From contig CM066031.1 in the NCBI GenBank assembly GCA_033557465.1, forward strand, positions 1,233,777,312 through 1,233,841,311: a stretch of DNA of 64,000 bases, read 5' to 3'. Each line of letters starts with the position of its first letter. Position 1 is the stretch's first letter. The notes beneath the pieces were generated by a model, which was not told the origin of the DNA, made no database searches, and saw only the letters and a list, made by a program, of their open reading frames with translations. The stretch comes from Ichthyophis bannanicus (Eukaryota; Chordata; Amphibia; Gymnophiona; Ichthyophiidae). Positions 19,903 through 30,780 of the stretch are shown here, piece by piece. Position numbers and translations under genes: made by a program.

Positions 19903-21054
19903 CTAATCAAGAGCACTCTGTGTTTCACCCTGTATTACAGCCTGTGCTTTCTGCTTCTCAGATAGAAAACTTTCCAAATGAGTAACTTCAGTAAAGACAT
20001 AAGAAACATCCTTCCAAGTAATTAGACACTTACAAGGGAAGCGAAGAAAAAAAGAAGCATCTCCTAAGGCCAACACCTGAGGCTTTAAGGCTAAAAACAG
20101 CCTACACCTGAGCTGAGTACTTCGTGACACATCTGGAAATACGTTAACTAGATGACCACAAAACTTAGTGGCCTTATGCTTAAAAAAAGCACAGAGTACA
20201 GACTGCTTTACGTCTTTAGACAAAAAAGTCACTATCAAAGTAGAACGAGTATCAATTTTGTCCTGGGAGTCCTCCAAGAAGGTAGTGAGATTAGAGATAG
20301 TAGGCTCGATGAAATCAAACTCTCCCTCAACCGGATTTACCCTCTTGGATCTAGGAGAAATATAATAAAGCTGAGAAACTGCTATAGAGTCTGTGAGTAA
20401 GAGAACCTCCTTGAAGTATTTATCTAACAAAAGTTTTGGAGCGAGAAGTCTAGAAAAAGGGAAATTTAGGAAACGTAAATTGCAAGAACGCGCAATATTT
20501 TCCATCGCCTCAATTTTATTATGGAGAGCCAGTGAGTCTTTAATACCCGCTGCCTGAGCAACGTGTATAGGCCCAATCTGGCCCTCTATTCTAGAAACGC
20601 TAGTATCAAGTAAACTTATCTTACCATCTAACTGCTGTAAAGAGACAACAGTCTCTTGAGAAAATTTAGACAAGGAATTTAAAGTACCAGAAATCTTATT
20701 ATCAATGGAGGTCAAAACCCCCCAAACATCCTTCAATGTAATTTCAGTATCAGAAGGCATAGTCAAGAGCGAATTAACGCTGCCCAACTCTACAGAGAAA
20801 ACCGGTTGAGGTAGAGAAAAGGGAATATTAAAACTCCTTACCTTATCAGGGGACTCCCCGGTAGAAGCAGAAAGCACAGATGGGAGAGGACACGGTGGAG
20901 GACAGCGTCCTCCTGAGCATAGGGACACACCCTCAGGAGACGGATGAGCAATTGGCAATGAAGAAAAATGCTTATCTAGGGGGCCCGTCGGTTTCGCACT
21001 CCCGGCGGGATCACCCCCAGAAGCACCCCTGCCCTGCGCCTTACGTTTCCCCAT
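19903..21054 (-). CDS. L1-type ORF1 protein (coiled coil-RRM-CTD), intact
   Basis: L1 ORF1p is a trimeric RNA-binding chaperone that packages LINE RNA. The 383-residue frame starts at a true ATG (21054). It has a Gly/Pro/Ser-rich N-terminus (1-100), a heptad-like helix (about 105-188, DVWGVLTSIDNKISGTLNSL), an RRM-like region (about 190-295, NLRFLNFPFSR) and a C-terminal domain (about 300-365) with FPDVSRSTQLRCRLF, matching the FPDLS-T-x-R pattern of L1 ORF1p. Length is close to that of mammalian ORF1p (~340 aa). No ORF2 follows: 3' sequence and poly(A) begin within 200 bp. A host gene is unlikely because poly(A) and target duplication enclose the unit. Confidence 0.85.
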   Translation of the reverse strand: MGKRKAQGRGASGGDPAGSAKPTGPLDKHFSSLPIAHPSPEGVSLCSGGRCPPPCPLPSVLSASTGESPDKVRSFNIPFSLPQPVFSVELGSVNSLLTMPSDTEITLKDVWGVLTSIDNKISGTLNSLSKFSQETVVSLQQLDGKISLLDTSVSRIEGQIGPIHVAQAAGIKDSLALHNKIEAMENIARSCNLRFLNFPFSRLLAPKLLLDKYFKEVLLLTDSIAVSQLYYISPRSKRVNPVEGEFDFIEPTISNLTTFLEDSQDKIDTRSTLIVTFLSKDVKQSVLCAFFKHKATKFCGHLVNVFPDVSRSTQLRCRLFLALKPQVLALGDASFFLRFPCKCLITWKDVSYVFTEVTHLESFLSEKQKAQAVIQGETQSALD

Positions 21055-21262
21055 ATAGGCAGAATAGAAACCACAAGACTAATCCAGAAGTAATTAATGC
21101 CCACTTCTCCACTATCCAGGAGCGTGTAGCCAACAGAATGTTACTGTGACGTCGCTGTGGCATCGAAGGGGCGTCAAAGGGGCAAACCTGCCCCTTTGAA
21201 CACGCCCCTTCGAACCACGCTCCCCGGAAAGGAAGAGGACAAAATATAAGGAGACAATGTAA

Positions 21263-21617
21263 AGCCTCTCAGGGGGGGTCCTCTCGCAGCTGCGGGCTCT
21301 CTCCCCGATGCCTGTCAGATGTTCCGGGGAAGTCACAGGCGCCCGAGCGGAACGGTGCACACAGCAGTCGTCCCAGAGGCCAGACCGTGGCCCCAAATGC
21401 CTCCGGCGCAGTTCCCAGCCGCGTTCAGATGTAATTACAAGCTGGCAGTTCTTATCCTCTCAGGGGGGTCCTCTCGCAGCTGCGGGCTCTCTCCCCGATG
21501 CCTGTCAGATGTTCCGGGGAAGTCACAGGCGCCCGAGCGGAACGGTGCACACAGCAGTCGTCCCAGAGGCCAGACCGTGGCCCCAAATGCCTCCGGCGCA
21601 GTTCCCAGCCGCGTTCC
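21263..21617 (-). repeat. Two tandem CpG-rich 5' units of the ORF1-only element
   Basis: Units at 21268-21425 and 21459-21616 are almost identical (CTCTCGCAGCTGCGGGCTCT... GCCGCGTT), joined by a 33-bp linker. The sequence is GC- and CpG-rich, sits at the element's 5' end and resembles promoter monomers of rodent L1s. The promoter role is inferred. Confidence 0.8.
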
Positions 21618-22082
21618 CTGTCCCTTCTTATCTCTTCCATCGCTCCTTCAGTGTCTGTTCTGGTGGTTCCTCCTCTACTGCTATCCGTCTCTCAACTGGT
21701 GTACCCCAAGGGTCTGATCTAGGTCCTCTCCTTTTCTCTATATATATCTAGTCCCATTGTGCTTTCATCTCCTCCCATGGTTTTCAATGTCATTTTTATG
21801 CTGATGACTCTCTGATCTATCTATCTACACCTGATATTTTTCCTATACTACAGACCTGTATATCTGCCTGCCTATCTGACATCACTGCCTGAATGTCTCA
21901 CCACCATTTGAAATTGAACATGGCCAAAACCAAATTTTTTATTTTCCCCCTAAACTCTCTTCCCCCTTCCTCCCTTCTTATCACTGTTGATAACACTCTT
22001 CTGCTTCCTGTTTCTTCAGCCTGCAACCTTGTAGTGATCTTTGATTCTTCCCGCTACTTCTTCACACATATCCATTCTTGTT

Positions 22083-22162
22083 GATTGTTTGCTGTGTAGA
22101 CCGCCTTGATTGAAGGAGAAGGCGGTATAGAAATCCTTTTAAATAAATAAATAAATAAATCC
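22083..22162 (+). mobile_element. Short retroposon 3' tail with (AAAT)n
   Basis: GACCGCCTTGATTGAAGGAG, AAGGCGGTATAGAAAT and (AAAT)n interrupt the L2 frame. The same ACCGC...GCGGTATA-AAATAAAT 3' end appears at 32180-32240, 34770-34850 and 59890-59965, so it is a recurrent LINE/SINE tail. Confidence 0.55.
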
Positions 22163-22899
22163 AACAGATAGCAAAAACCTGTTGTTTCTTTCTCTACGAC
22201 ATTAACAAAATTTGCTCTTCCTTTCTGAACACACTACTAAAGCACTTATCCAAGGTTTAGTCACTTCTTGCCTCAACTATTGCAACCTCTTCCTTGCTGG
22301 TCTCACTCTGAATCATCTTTCTCTCCTTCAATCTGTTCAAAACTCTGCTGTGCTGCTAATCTTCTGCCAGCCCCAATATACTCACATAACACCTCTTCTC
22401 AAATCACTTCATTGGCTTCCCTTCCATTTCCATATCTAATACAAACTTCTCCTTCTGACCTATAAGTGCATTCATTCTATTGCTCCTCACAACCTTTCCT
22501 CTCTTCTCTCTCTTCCCCTATCCCCATTCTTGTGAATTTTGCTCTTCTTCTGGCTTGCTTCTCTCTATGCCCTTCTCTTCAACAGCCAATTCCAGACTTT
22601 GATCCTTTCACCTTGCTGCTGCTTATGCCTGGAACAAACTACCTGTATCTTTACGTCTGGTTTCATCTCTCCCCCTTTTCAAATCCTTGCTAAAGGCTCA
22701 ACTCTTTCAGTTCGCTTTTAGATCTTAATCCTTTTTTCTTCTTCGGTCTCATTACCCTTCCCTAATGTACCCTTGTTCTCATCTATTGTACTGTCTGTCT
22801 TGATTAGATAGTAAGCTCTGATGAGCAGGGGCCATCTTTAATATGTGTCTGTACAGCACTGTGTATGCCTTGTAGTGCTACAGTATATAAATGATTAAC

Positions 22900-23255
22900 A
22901 AGGTGATATGATTGAGATGTTTATATACCTCCGTGGCATAAATGTTCAGGGGGAGAGCCTCTTTCAATTGAAAGCAAGTTCTGCTATGAGGGGACATGGG
23001 ATGAGGGTGATGGGGGATAGATTCAGGAGTGATATGCGGAAATATTTCTTTACGGAAAGAGTGGTGGATCTGTGGAATAGTCTCCCAGTGGAGGTGGTAG
23101 AGATGAGGACAGTAACTGAATTCAAAAAAGCATGGGACAAACAGAGGATCTCTAAAGGAAAAAAGGGGACTGTTGTAGTTGTTGATATGGAAGGACAGAC
23201 TAGATAGGCCATGTGGTCTTTTTCTGTTGTCATATTTCTATGTTTCTATGTTAAC
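22900..23255 (+). mobile_element. 5'-truncated CR1 LINE 3' end
   Basis: The frame GDMIEMF-type sequence, then LRGINVQGESLFQ, MRGHGMRVMGDRFRSDMRKY and LWNSLPVEVVEM is the CR1 ORF2 C-terminus. The 3' end is GGACAGACTAGATAGGCCAT... and an ATTTCTATGTTTCTATG tail, the octamer-type CR1 terminus. It is nearly identical to the 3' end of the CR1 at 46.4 kb, so they belong to one subfamily. It lies directly after the L2 3' end. Confidence 0.85.
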
Positions 23256-24215
23256 AATAGTAGTAGTAGTAATAGTAATTGTCACTGGTGCAGGTCCTTG
23301 TTTGTACTAATAAAAACTGTTCCTTTGTCATGATGCTCCCCCTAGCATCAGGACACTAGGAGACAGCATCATGAGGAAGGTATCACTTTGAATAACACCG
23401 ATGATGGGATGATAGGAACAGGGAGGACTTCTCCTACCCCCGTGCCCACTAGAATACCATGGATTTTAAGGTAAGAGTTGGGGGGTGGTTGAGGGGTTGG
23501 GGGTGCCAGGGAGGCACTTATGACCAACTGGCTAGCCTGGTTTTAGTTTTGGAAGGGGAAAGGGAGGGTGTTTTACTGGCCAGATGGAGGGAGGGAAGGA
23601 GGCTGACTGGCTTGTACTTTGACAGGAGGTACCCCGATCCTCCCTGGACAATTCCCAATAGGGATTGGGAGATGCCAGCGGGTTCTGAAGGGATGTTTAT
23701 AGGGGGTCTAGCTCTTTAAACTTGTCTGTGCCACAGATTGGGACAAACACAGCACTGACAAATGTGTATATTCAGGCAGGCCCAATCGGGGCATAAGGAG
23801 ATAGGCTGCAGAGAAGATGGTCACTGCTGAATTAGCAACAGCCAAAAAGCCATCCCAGACAGCATTGGCTGCAGCTACTGCCATCTCTTGAGGCAATGTT
23901 ATCTGCAGCTGCGATGGGGCCAATTTTGGCAGCTATCACACAAAATAATTTCATGGAGTGCCTGCCAAAAATCAGCAAGTCTTCTCCCTGCTCCAATCCC
24001 GCCTCCCCCCAAGTCCACTGTGTGAAATGCAGATATCAAAGAAAAGTGCCTGCAATATCTGTATGTCAATCATGTTAGCTGATAGTGCCAGATGATATTG
24101 CTGTGGTAGCCCTGCAGTAGCAGCTAACACAGTTTAGTAAACATGCCCCAAGGTTTGTTGTGATTGGACTGTGCCTTAAACCACACCATGTGTTGATCAC
24201 CGTTGCTCAAATGGG
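23256..24215. other. No gene seen
   Basis: It starts with an (AGT)n-like microsatellite (23258-23278). At 24128-24149 is a Harbinger-like end TTTAGTAAACATGCCCC without an identifiable partner. Nothing else is recognised. Confidence 0.5.
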
Positions 24216-24219
24216 CACT

Positions 24220-24960
24220 CACCATGGACACACTACCACTACTGGTGGCTTCTAGATCCAGCATCGACCTTCCCTGGTGGATTCTATCACCAATTGTCTG
24301 AGCAAAGCCTCCTGTAAGGCATCTATGATCTTTCTACTTCTTTGCAGATTTGTGGTTGGGATGCTCCATTCCACATCCGGTAGATTAAAATCACCCGGTA
24401 TCATCATTTTCTCCCTTCATTACAATCTTTGCAATATCCTTGATGAAGTCTCTGTCCATTTCTTATGTTTTGAGCTTAAGGTCTGTAGATTACACCATTG
24501 TGGATGGTAGTAACATCTCTTGTTTCCAAAATGATCCAGAGTGCTTCTTTTCTTTGCTCCCATGTCCCCTGCATTTCAGCTGCTTTAATACTGTTTCTGA
24601 CATGAAGGGCTCCTCATCCTCCTTTTCTGGTCTCTCTATTCCTCCTAAATAGATTACATCCAGGTATGGCAATATCCCATTCATGTGATTCATTGAACCA
24701 TATTTCTATAACAGCCACTAAGTCCAAGTCCATTTTCACCATTAAGGCTTCTAGGTCAGGAACTTTGTAGCCTAGACTGTAAGCATTTGTGTTCATTGCT
24801 TTCCAACAATTTTTGGTTGGTTTGCTTGCATTTTGCTTGGATTTTATTCCTGACTCTTTTTCCCCTTTGTTATTGATATATGAGTTAAGGTGATGTCTCT
24901 TTCTATTTTCAACATCACTGTGATGCTTTTGCTAGGGTGACATCCTGAACTTATTTTCTT
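24220..24960 (-). pseudogene. CR1 endonuclease-region relic
   Basis: The minus-strand frame DLEALMVKMDLDLVAVIEIW and WDIAIPGCNLFRRNRE is homologous to the EN start of the CR1 at 50.6 kb (DVEALVGVADLDLVAVTETW, WDVAIPGYTLFRKDR). Further homology, with frameshifts, extends down to about 24.22 kb, corresponding to the EN middle. It is older than the 46-53 kb copy. Confidence 0.65.
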
Positions 24961-24982
24961 CCGGCTGTCACCTGCTTTCTTT

Positions 24983-25720
24983 CTTTCTTTCTTTTATTTA
25001 AAGGGTTTTCTATATTGCCTTATCAAAAATTCAAAGTGGTTTACATTGTAACTAAAAGTAGAACTTTCATTATAACAGTGGTAAAGAACTTGGAGAATAA
25101 CTACAGAGTAGAACTTACATTATAAGAGTCCAAAATTGGGGATTAGGGAAAATTGAACTTGTAGTGACAGGAGGTTGCATAGTCTTAGAAGTGGTACGGA
25201 GTGTTTGGGTACATGTGGGGGGGGGGGGGATGAGACTAGGTGATATTATCTTGGCTAAATGATAGACAAGAGGGTGTAGACAGGGGGCAATGGGTGATAT
25301 TATCTGTGAATAAAAAAAAAAGAAACTAGATTCTGATGAGTTGCCCATGAACAGTCTCTGGGAGTCTGTGACCACTATGGCGTAGATTCTGACCAGCGTT
25401 CAGCAGTGATGTATGTCCGAGTTGGATGTATATCCCTGCTACATAAATGCCAAGGTACCTATTCCACCCACAGAGCTTCCCGCCCATATAGCAAAGATGT
25501 GTGGGGAGCTCTGTACAGGGGTGGGAGAAGACATTAGAAAGTCTATTTTTTACATTTATTTACTTATTTTACAATACTTAGAGAGCGCCCAAATTCCATG
25601 TTCTGGGCGGTGTATAATAAAACATCCATATAAATAGCAAAAGACATACAGTAGCCAAAATCAGCATAAAATCTTTTAAGAACCACTTATCTGGAAGACT
25701 AATAACCTTGAAAAGAATAA
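24983..25720 (-). mobile_element. Two diverged LINE/SINE 3' tails
   Basis: Minus-strand reads of 24983-25110 (GTAAACCACTTTGAATTTTT... ATAAGGCAATATAGAAAACC, then AAAT/AAAG-rich) and 25545-25720 (TTATACACCGCCCAGAACAT, then a poly-AAAT-like end) have the ACCGC...TATA-AAAT pattern of retroposon ends. A poly-G run (25219-25229) and an A-run (25312-25321) lie between them. Confidence 0.35.
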
Positions 25721-25748
25721 TAAGTTAGATAATACTCAGTGCCTGAGG

Positions 25749-26212
25749 GGTCGATATTCATTCCATGGCGCTCAGTGCTACTAAATTGCCTGACTGCCAC
25801 GGGTAAAAATGAAAATGGACATTCAGCACAGGAGCCTATCTGGTGTTTGGCCTGGAAATCCAGTTTTGGGGGCAATTGGTGTCGCTGTCCATTTAGCGGT
25901 GATATTCAGCCACGGGTCAGATAACAACAAGCACATGAAGTTAGGAGAGCCAATGTCCCGCCCTAACGTTACGCAGTTTGCCTATCCGGTGAGCGGCCGA
26001 ATATAGCCGCTATCTGGATATTTGTTTATTTATGTTTGTTTGTTTGACTATTGATAAACCTGCATATACCCACGGATTACCCAGAAACTGGCTGCGCATG
26101 TCTACAACAGTCTGTGGAGATATTCAGTAGCGCTAACCAGTTAGTGTTACTGAATATTGAGCAGAATGGGGTTTAGCCAGGTCCGCTAAACTCCTTTGAT
26201 ATCAACCTCTAT
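25749..26212. mobile_element. GATATTCA-ended MITE-like element
   Basis: It begins GGGTCGATATTCATTCC and ends CTTTGATATCAACCTC, with internal CTGAATATT and TATCTGGATA motifs. Related sequence occurs at 45855-46212 and at 53098-54150. It has no coding capacity. Confidence 0.4.
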
Positions 26213-27395
26213 GGTTTCAGTTTCTTAAGAAACATATATAGCTTTTTTCCTTTATTTATGCTCTGACTGCGCACATCTACAGTACTACCGTTTACCCCTC
26301 CCCACCCACAGTATGCAGGTACATCTGAAGATGTATTATAATGCTCGACACATCCATATTCAAATTAAAGATGAGAAAGTCAGTTGTTAAGCTGTTATTT
26401 TAGTCTGCAGCAAACTCAGCTAGAGTCCCCGTCGTCAGCACTGCAGGTCCAAAAATATAATTGTATACATCGGTTTGAACTTTCGGTGACCTGAAAATAT
26501 ACCAGCAAGTATTATTAGTTGGGACATCTGGTGGACAATAAAAGTTTTTTGTTTAATTACTTGTTTTTTACATAAAGCATCTGTACTTGAACAGATGACC
26601 AGAAGCAGTTTAATCAGAATGTGATAGTTGACTTGGTAAATTATATTAGTTTTTCTACATACTTATTTAAATGCTGCACGTGCCTCTTTAATTTTGCTTT
26701 ATTATGGTCTACAGATAACACAGCAGGATTAACATTATGGTTGTTAGTATCTTATCCATTTCATTAAAATTTATTGCATGTTTTATATTCACCATCTGAA
26801 ATATCTTCCTCCCTATTTATTATTACAACTTGCAGAATTATCCATTCTTCACATGGATGAAAGCTTTTCTCTTCAGAAAAGAAACCGTATATATTTTTTT
26901 TAGAATCCACTGAGGAAAAGCTTTCTGATGTACACTGCTGGTTTTAGCTTGGTGAGGGTATGAACAGAAAATGTGGGCTTCAAACCTGGAGAAGGCCACG
27001 TGGAAAACAGTGTACTCAAACCCATGGTGATTTCTTTTAGTGTTCTTGTGCCAAGATAGTCATAGCAAATAAAAGTTATACTGGGAACTGAGCAGAGGAG
27101 GGTTTGTGGATTTTTAGAGAATAAAGGGTAAATAGGCCTACAAGTACTTAGCACTTTGAAGCCTACAAACTGATATTTGGAGTGAAACTCCCTGTAGAGG
27201 TTTTCTTTAAAAACGTGATGATAGGTATCTACCCTTTGTACTTTGTGGATTCAAAGTTTGTGTGGCATAAAGGGTATGCCTGCCCTGTCTGTATCTCTCT
27301 GTACACTAACTTGTTAGTGTGGGAATTGAAGCATGGACCCTGCTCTTACTCTTAGCTCAACCTATTTACCAAGTGCTGAACCCTACACTAGCGGT
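26213..27395. other. AT-rich DNA, no gene seen
   Basis: No repeat family or coding frame is recognised. The short frames do not resemble known proteins. Confidence 0.5.
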
Positions 27396-27462
27396 TTGCC
27401 TGGTTTAGTAAACATTCCCCTTAGTGAGATTTTTTACCATGGCAGTGTTTTTGCCTCACTGT

Positions 27463-27684
27463 CAGTGCCGGCCCAAGGGTTTCTGCCACCCAAGACAGAA
27501 ACTCCAGCCTCACTGACCCCCCCCCCCCCGATGCTTTTGGAAATACTGCCTCTGCCTTCCTCTTCCCCCCCAAAATGGAATTAGCGACAGCTGGGGGGGG
27601 GGGGGGGAGAGATGGCATGGCCGCCCATGTGTGCCGTTGCGGCTGCCCACCCGGGCCAGCCACTTATAGGACAGGCCAGCCCTG
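27463..27684. mobile_element. hAT-type MITE with 8-bp TSD
   Basis: The ends are CAGTGCCGGCCC and (reverse complement) CAGGGCTGGCC. Flanks are CTCACTGT (27455-27462) and CTCACAGT (27685-27692), an 8-bp target duplication with one change, as in hAT elements. It is 222 bp and noncoding, with C-runs and G-runs. Confidence 0.75.
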
Positions 27685-28124
27685 CTCACAGTAACCATTA
27701 CAGTAGGGCCGTGCTAATGATTAGACTGTGGTAAAACCTGACTAAGTGCTTGTTGCATTTTAGTAAATGTGCCCCATAGTTTTTTTGGAAGGGGGGTATA
27801 AGTTTCACATTACTATAACTCTGAATGATAGTTTGTGAAAAGGCATTCCAGAGACCCACTCATACAAAAACATAAGGCATAAATACATATACACATGCAC
27901 AAATATAAAACATGTAAATATATTTGTATGTTTTTGTGTGAGTGAGCTAGTATTTCAGTGTTTGTACATTCTTCTATCTTTAAGGTACATTTTACAAAGG
28001 ATGTTCAAGTGCAATCTGGGACATCCAAGCCAGATCATCTGGAAAAAACACAGGCACATGCAAGTTCAGGCACGATTTCACAAATGTGGACATGCCCGCT
28101 ATGGACATCCATGGCAACATTGTT

Positions 28125-28334
28125 TAGAGGAGTAGCCTGGTGGTTAGAACATGTGGCCTAGTAGCCAGGAAACCAGGATTCATTTCCCACTGGCAATCCT
28201 TGGGCAAGTCACTCTATTCTTCATTCCCTCTGAAAAAAAAAAAGCCTAGCAATCTACTTCCTATCACATGTGGCCAAGAAAACCCAGGAGATGCTGGGGT
28301 GCCAGGAGTCAGCATTAACTTGATGGCATGCATA
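28125..28334 (+). mobile_element. tRNA-derived SINE with RTE-like tail
   Basis: The head AGTAGCCTGGTGGTTAGAAC (A box) ... GGAAACCAGGATTCATTTCCC (B box) is tRNA-like, followed by the conserved CTTGGGCAAGTCACTC. An A-run precedes a tail GGGGTGCCAGGAGTCAGCA... ACTTGATGGCATGCA, which resembles the 3' end of the RTE at 61.4 kb (GGGTCGCCCTGAGTCGAATC... ACTTGACGGCACTTA). SINEs often borrow their partner LINE's tail. A hAT element landed in its end at 28335. Confidence 0.65.
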
Positions 28335-29639
28335 CAGGGGCGGCTCAAGGCAATCTGCTGCCTGAGGCAAGGGATGAGATGGCGCCCCCCACACGCCCCC
28401 CCCCCCCCTCGGGTGGGGATCTTTCTCAAAACTCCAGTCAGGGACTGAACCAAATCAAAAAGTCAATTAGAATAATGTAGAGCAAATGCAAGATGTTCAC
28501 ACACACCAAGGAACTAAAAGAAAGAGCGAGAACCACAGCAGTTTATAACTCCAAATTATAATTCATTTGTATTTTCTTATAAACTGTGTTATGGTGCTTG
28601 CTTTTTCTTTTTGAACATACATTTTGCATTCACAGACCCCCTCCTCAACAATGGGTGCAGAGCAGAGGTAGGTCCATTCACCCACACAACACAATATATA
28701 TGTTAAAAAAAAGCTGATTCTGGTCATCTCACCAACAACAAACATTCTCCAGTACCAGGCATATTGGGAACTAATATAAAACCTTACTAAAGTCACTAAG
28801 ATCTGCAAGGCCAAATCTACCATACCAGCATACACTTCCAAAACTCATACAATAAGGGGCCTGCCAAGAAAAAAGCAGCACTATAAACACTGCAACGGGC
28901 CCCAAAACATCCATACACCTATTTGAAAAGCTGAACAAGTCAAATTACTACAGTACAGATCCCTACGTACAAACTCCATGTTAACAGATCACCTGGCCTT
29001 GGTTGCACACTCAGAACACAGACCCTCACCAAGTACAGAATAAGTGACCACAACCTAAAGCAAAAATAAAAATATGTAGACAAAAATTAAAATGAAACTC
29101 CAAGAAGCCAGACTCCGCATGCGGTGCCACACCAGATAAGAGATGCAGTTCCCCACACTGTGTGAAATATAGATAGCACAAAGTCCAATCACTAAATTGA
29201 AAATAAAATAATTGTTTCTACCTTTGTTGTCTGATGATTTTTGATCATGCTGGTTCCTATCTGAGGTTTCCGTTTTCCTGTCTTCTCTCAGCTCTTTTTC
29301 TATGGTCTATAGTCCATCTGCCATTTCTTGTCTCTCCTTTTGCTCTCTTCATTTTCTTCCATCAGCCTTTTTTCAGTCCCAGTAACTCTCCCTTGTATCA
29401 GCCCCCTTTACAGCCTCTCCTCCTAGTACCAACCCCCTTGCCTTTCCAGTACCGCCACTGGTGTCTATTCTCTTCCAGTCCACCTCCTTCCCCATTGCCC
29501 AGTCCCTTCTAGTTAAAATACCATCCCAGGTATCAGCAAACTTCCAGTCCCAGTGCCCCCTCCCATGTCAGCTCCCTTCTAGCTCCCCCTCTCCCCTATC
29601 CATCCGCCTTCCAGTGCCATCCCCGGGTGTCAGCTCCCT

Positions 29640-30085
29640 TCAAGCTCCCCCCCCCTCCATGTCTGCTCTACTCCTTTCCAGATCCCCCATCTGCTCCCCT
29701 CCAGGCCCCCCTGTCTGCTCTCTTCCAGCTCCCCCCATGTCTGCTCCCCTCCAGGCCCCCCATGTCTGCTCCCTTCCAGGCCCCCCTTGTCTGCTCCCTT
29801 CCAGGCCCCTCCCCCATATCTGCTCCCATCCAGGCCCCCCTTGTGTCTACTCCCTTCCAGGCCCCCCTTGTGTCTGCTCCCTTCCAGGCCCCCCCTTGAG
29901 TCTGCTCCCTTCCAGGCCCCCCATGTCTGCTCCTCTCCAGGCCCCCATGTCTGCTCTCTTCCAGGCCCCCCCATGTCTGCTCCCATCCAGGCCCCCCATT
30001 GTGTCTGCTCCCTTCCAGGCCCCCCCTTGTCTGCTCCCTTCCAGGCCCCCCTTGACTGCTCCCTTCCCTCCTCCCCCCTCACCTC
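29640..30085. repeat. C/T-rich minisatellite
   Basis: The unit is about 20-27 bp, CTGCTCCCTTCCAGGCCCCC with variants, repeated some 15-20 times. Open frames through it are artefacts of the repeat. Confidence 0.85.
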
Positions 30086-30093
30086 ACAGATTC

Positions 30094-30475
30094 ATCCTTT
30101 TTAAATCAAATGAAAGCAGCCACGGGAACATTTCTCCGTTCCCGTGGCTCTGCTTTCAAACTGCTGGGTTGCTGCCTTCAATCTTCCTGGAGCCAGCGGG
30201 GTGGGCAGGGCCCGAGATCATCGTTTCTGCCGCCCTTCTGCTTCCGTTGCTGCTGCCTCCTCCAAAATGAAAGCAGCTCTGTTCCCGCGGCTGCTTTCAT
30301 TTTGGAGGAAGCAGCCAGCAGCAATGGAAGCGGAAGGCAGCGGAAGCGATGACCTTGGGCCCCCTCACCCCGCCAGCTCCAGGAAGATTGAAGGCAGCGA
30401 CCCAGCAGTTTGAAAGCACAGCCGCAGGTACGGAGAAATGTTCCCGCGGCTGCTTTCATTTGATTTTAAATAATT
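30094..30475. repeat. Long imperfect inverted repeat
   Basis: Two arms of ~180 bp meet at AAAGCAGCTCTGTTCCCGCG (about 30270-30289). The outer parts AAATCAAATGAAAGCAGCC and GGCTGCTTTCATTTGATTTT pair. The arms are diverged in places but clearly complementary. Confidence 0.8.
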
Positions 30476-30684
30476 AATGTGGCTTGACGGGTCGGCGTTT
30501 CTATCATAGGCAGTTTCTAGGGAGCGGCAAATAGTGCCGACCCCTAGAAACTGCTGCCTGAGGCCACTGCCTCAGTTCGCCTAATGATAGAACCGCCCCT
30601 GCATACATACACACATGGAGATGTCTACATAGATGTCCCTGGATTAGTATTCCAGAGCAGGGGTGTTTAATAGCCTATTGTTTA

Positions 30685-30780
30685 GAGTAGTGGTTTAGAA
30701 GCAGTGTGACTAGGGCTCAGATCTCAGTGCAGGCCATTATGATCTTAGGCTTGTCAATTAACTATCCAAAACAAGCACTT
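30685..30780 (+). mobile_element. tRNA-derived SINE relic
   Basis: AGTAGTGGTTTAGAAGCAGT... AGGGCTCAGATCTCAGTGCAGG... CTTAGGCTTGTCAATTAAC follows the same head layout as the SINE at 28.1 kb, with a degraded B box and the GGCAAGTCA-like segment. Confidence 0.45.

Larger units (their letters stand above)
19692..21617 (-). mobile_element. ORF1-only L1-type retroelement (HAL1-like), with TSD
   Basis: It is bounded by an 11-bp target duplication, CTGTCCCTTCT at 19681-19691 and 21618-21628, and lies inside the L2. On the minus strand it has a CpG-rich 5' region of two near-identical ~158-bp units, one intact L1-type ORF1 (383 codons), ~200 bp of 3' sequence, and an AATAAAAAAAAATAAAG tail at the target duplication. 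There is no endonuclease or RT, so mobilisation must have come from another LINE; mammalian HAL1 elements have the same plan. Intact ORF, clean duplication and matched 5' units suggest a young insertion. Confidence 0.8.
18283..22895 (+). pseudogene. L2-clade LINE ORF2 relic, interrupted
   Basis: L2 ORF2 encodes an APE-type endonuclease and reverse transcriptase that copies its RNA at a nicked target. Here the endonuclease part starts near LGDFNIHVDNPSDP (about 18.33 kb) and SDHHLVSF (about 18.51 kb). RT follows: SLLKKPSFDP... NYQPISLLP (19.35-19.40 kb), DLSAAFDTVDY (19.60-19.63 kb), then after an insertion VYPKG, FYADDSLIYLS with YADD at 21797-21808, CLSDITA-MSHHHLKLN, and the C-terminal SLHWLPFHF region. 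Many frameshifts and stops. The 3' end at 22805-22895 has the L2 GTAAGCTC...GAGCAGGG tail. It is interrupted by an ORF1-only element at 19692-21617 and a short retroposon near 22083-22162. Confidence 0.8.
28335..30601. mobile_element. Non-autonomous hAT element with pyrimidine array and palindrome
   Basis: The ends are CAGGGGCGGCTC and (reverse complement) CAGGGGCGGTTC. Flanks CATGCATA (28327-28334) and CATACATA (30602-30609) are an 8-bp target duplication with one change. Inside, in order: ~900 bp of unique left sequence shared with the elements at 35.9 and 55.2 kb, a C/T-rich minisatellite, and a long GC-rich inverted repeat near the right end. There is no transposase. Confidence 0.8.

Noticed and set aside
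29461..30270. 269-codon Pro/Leu/Ser-rich open frame
   Set aside because: It is the translation of a C/T-rich minisatellite plus a palindrome inside a hAT element.
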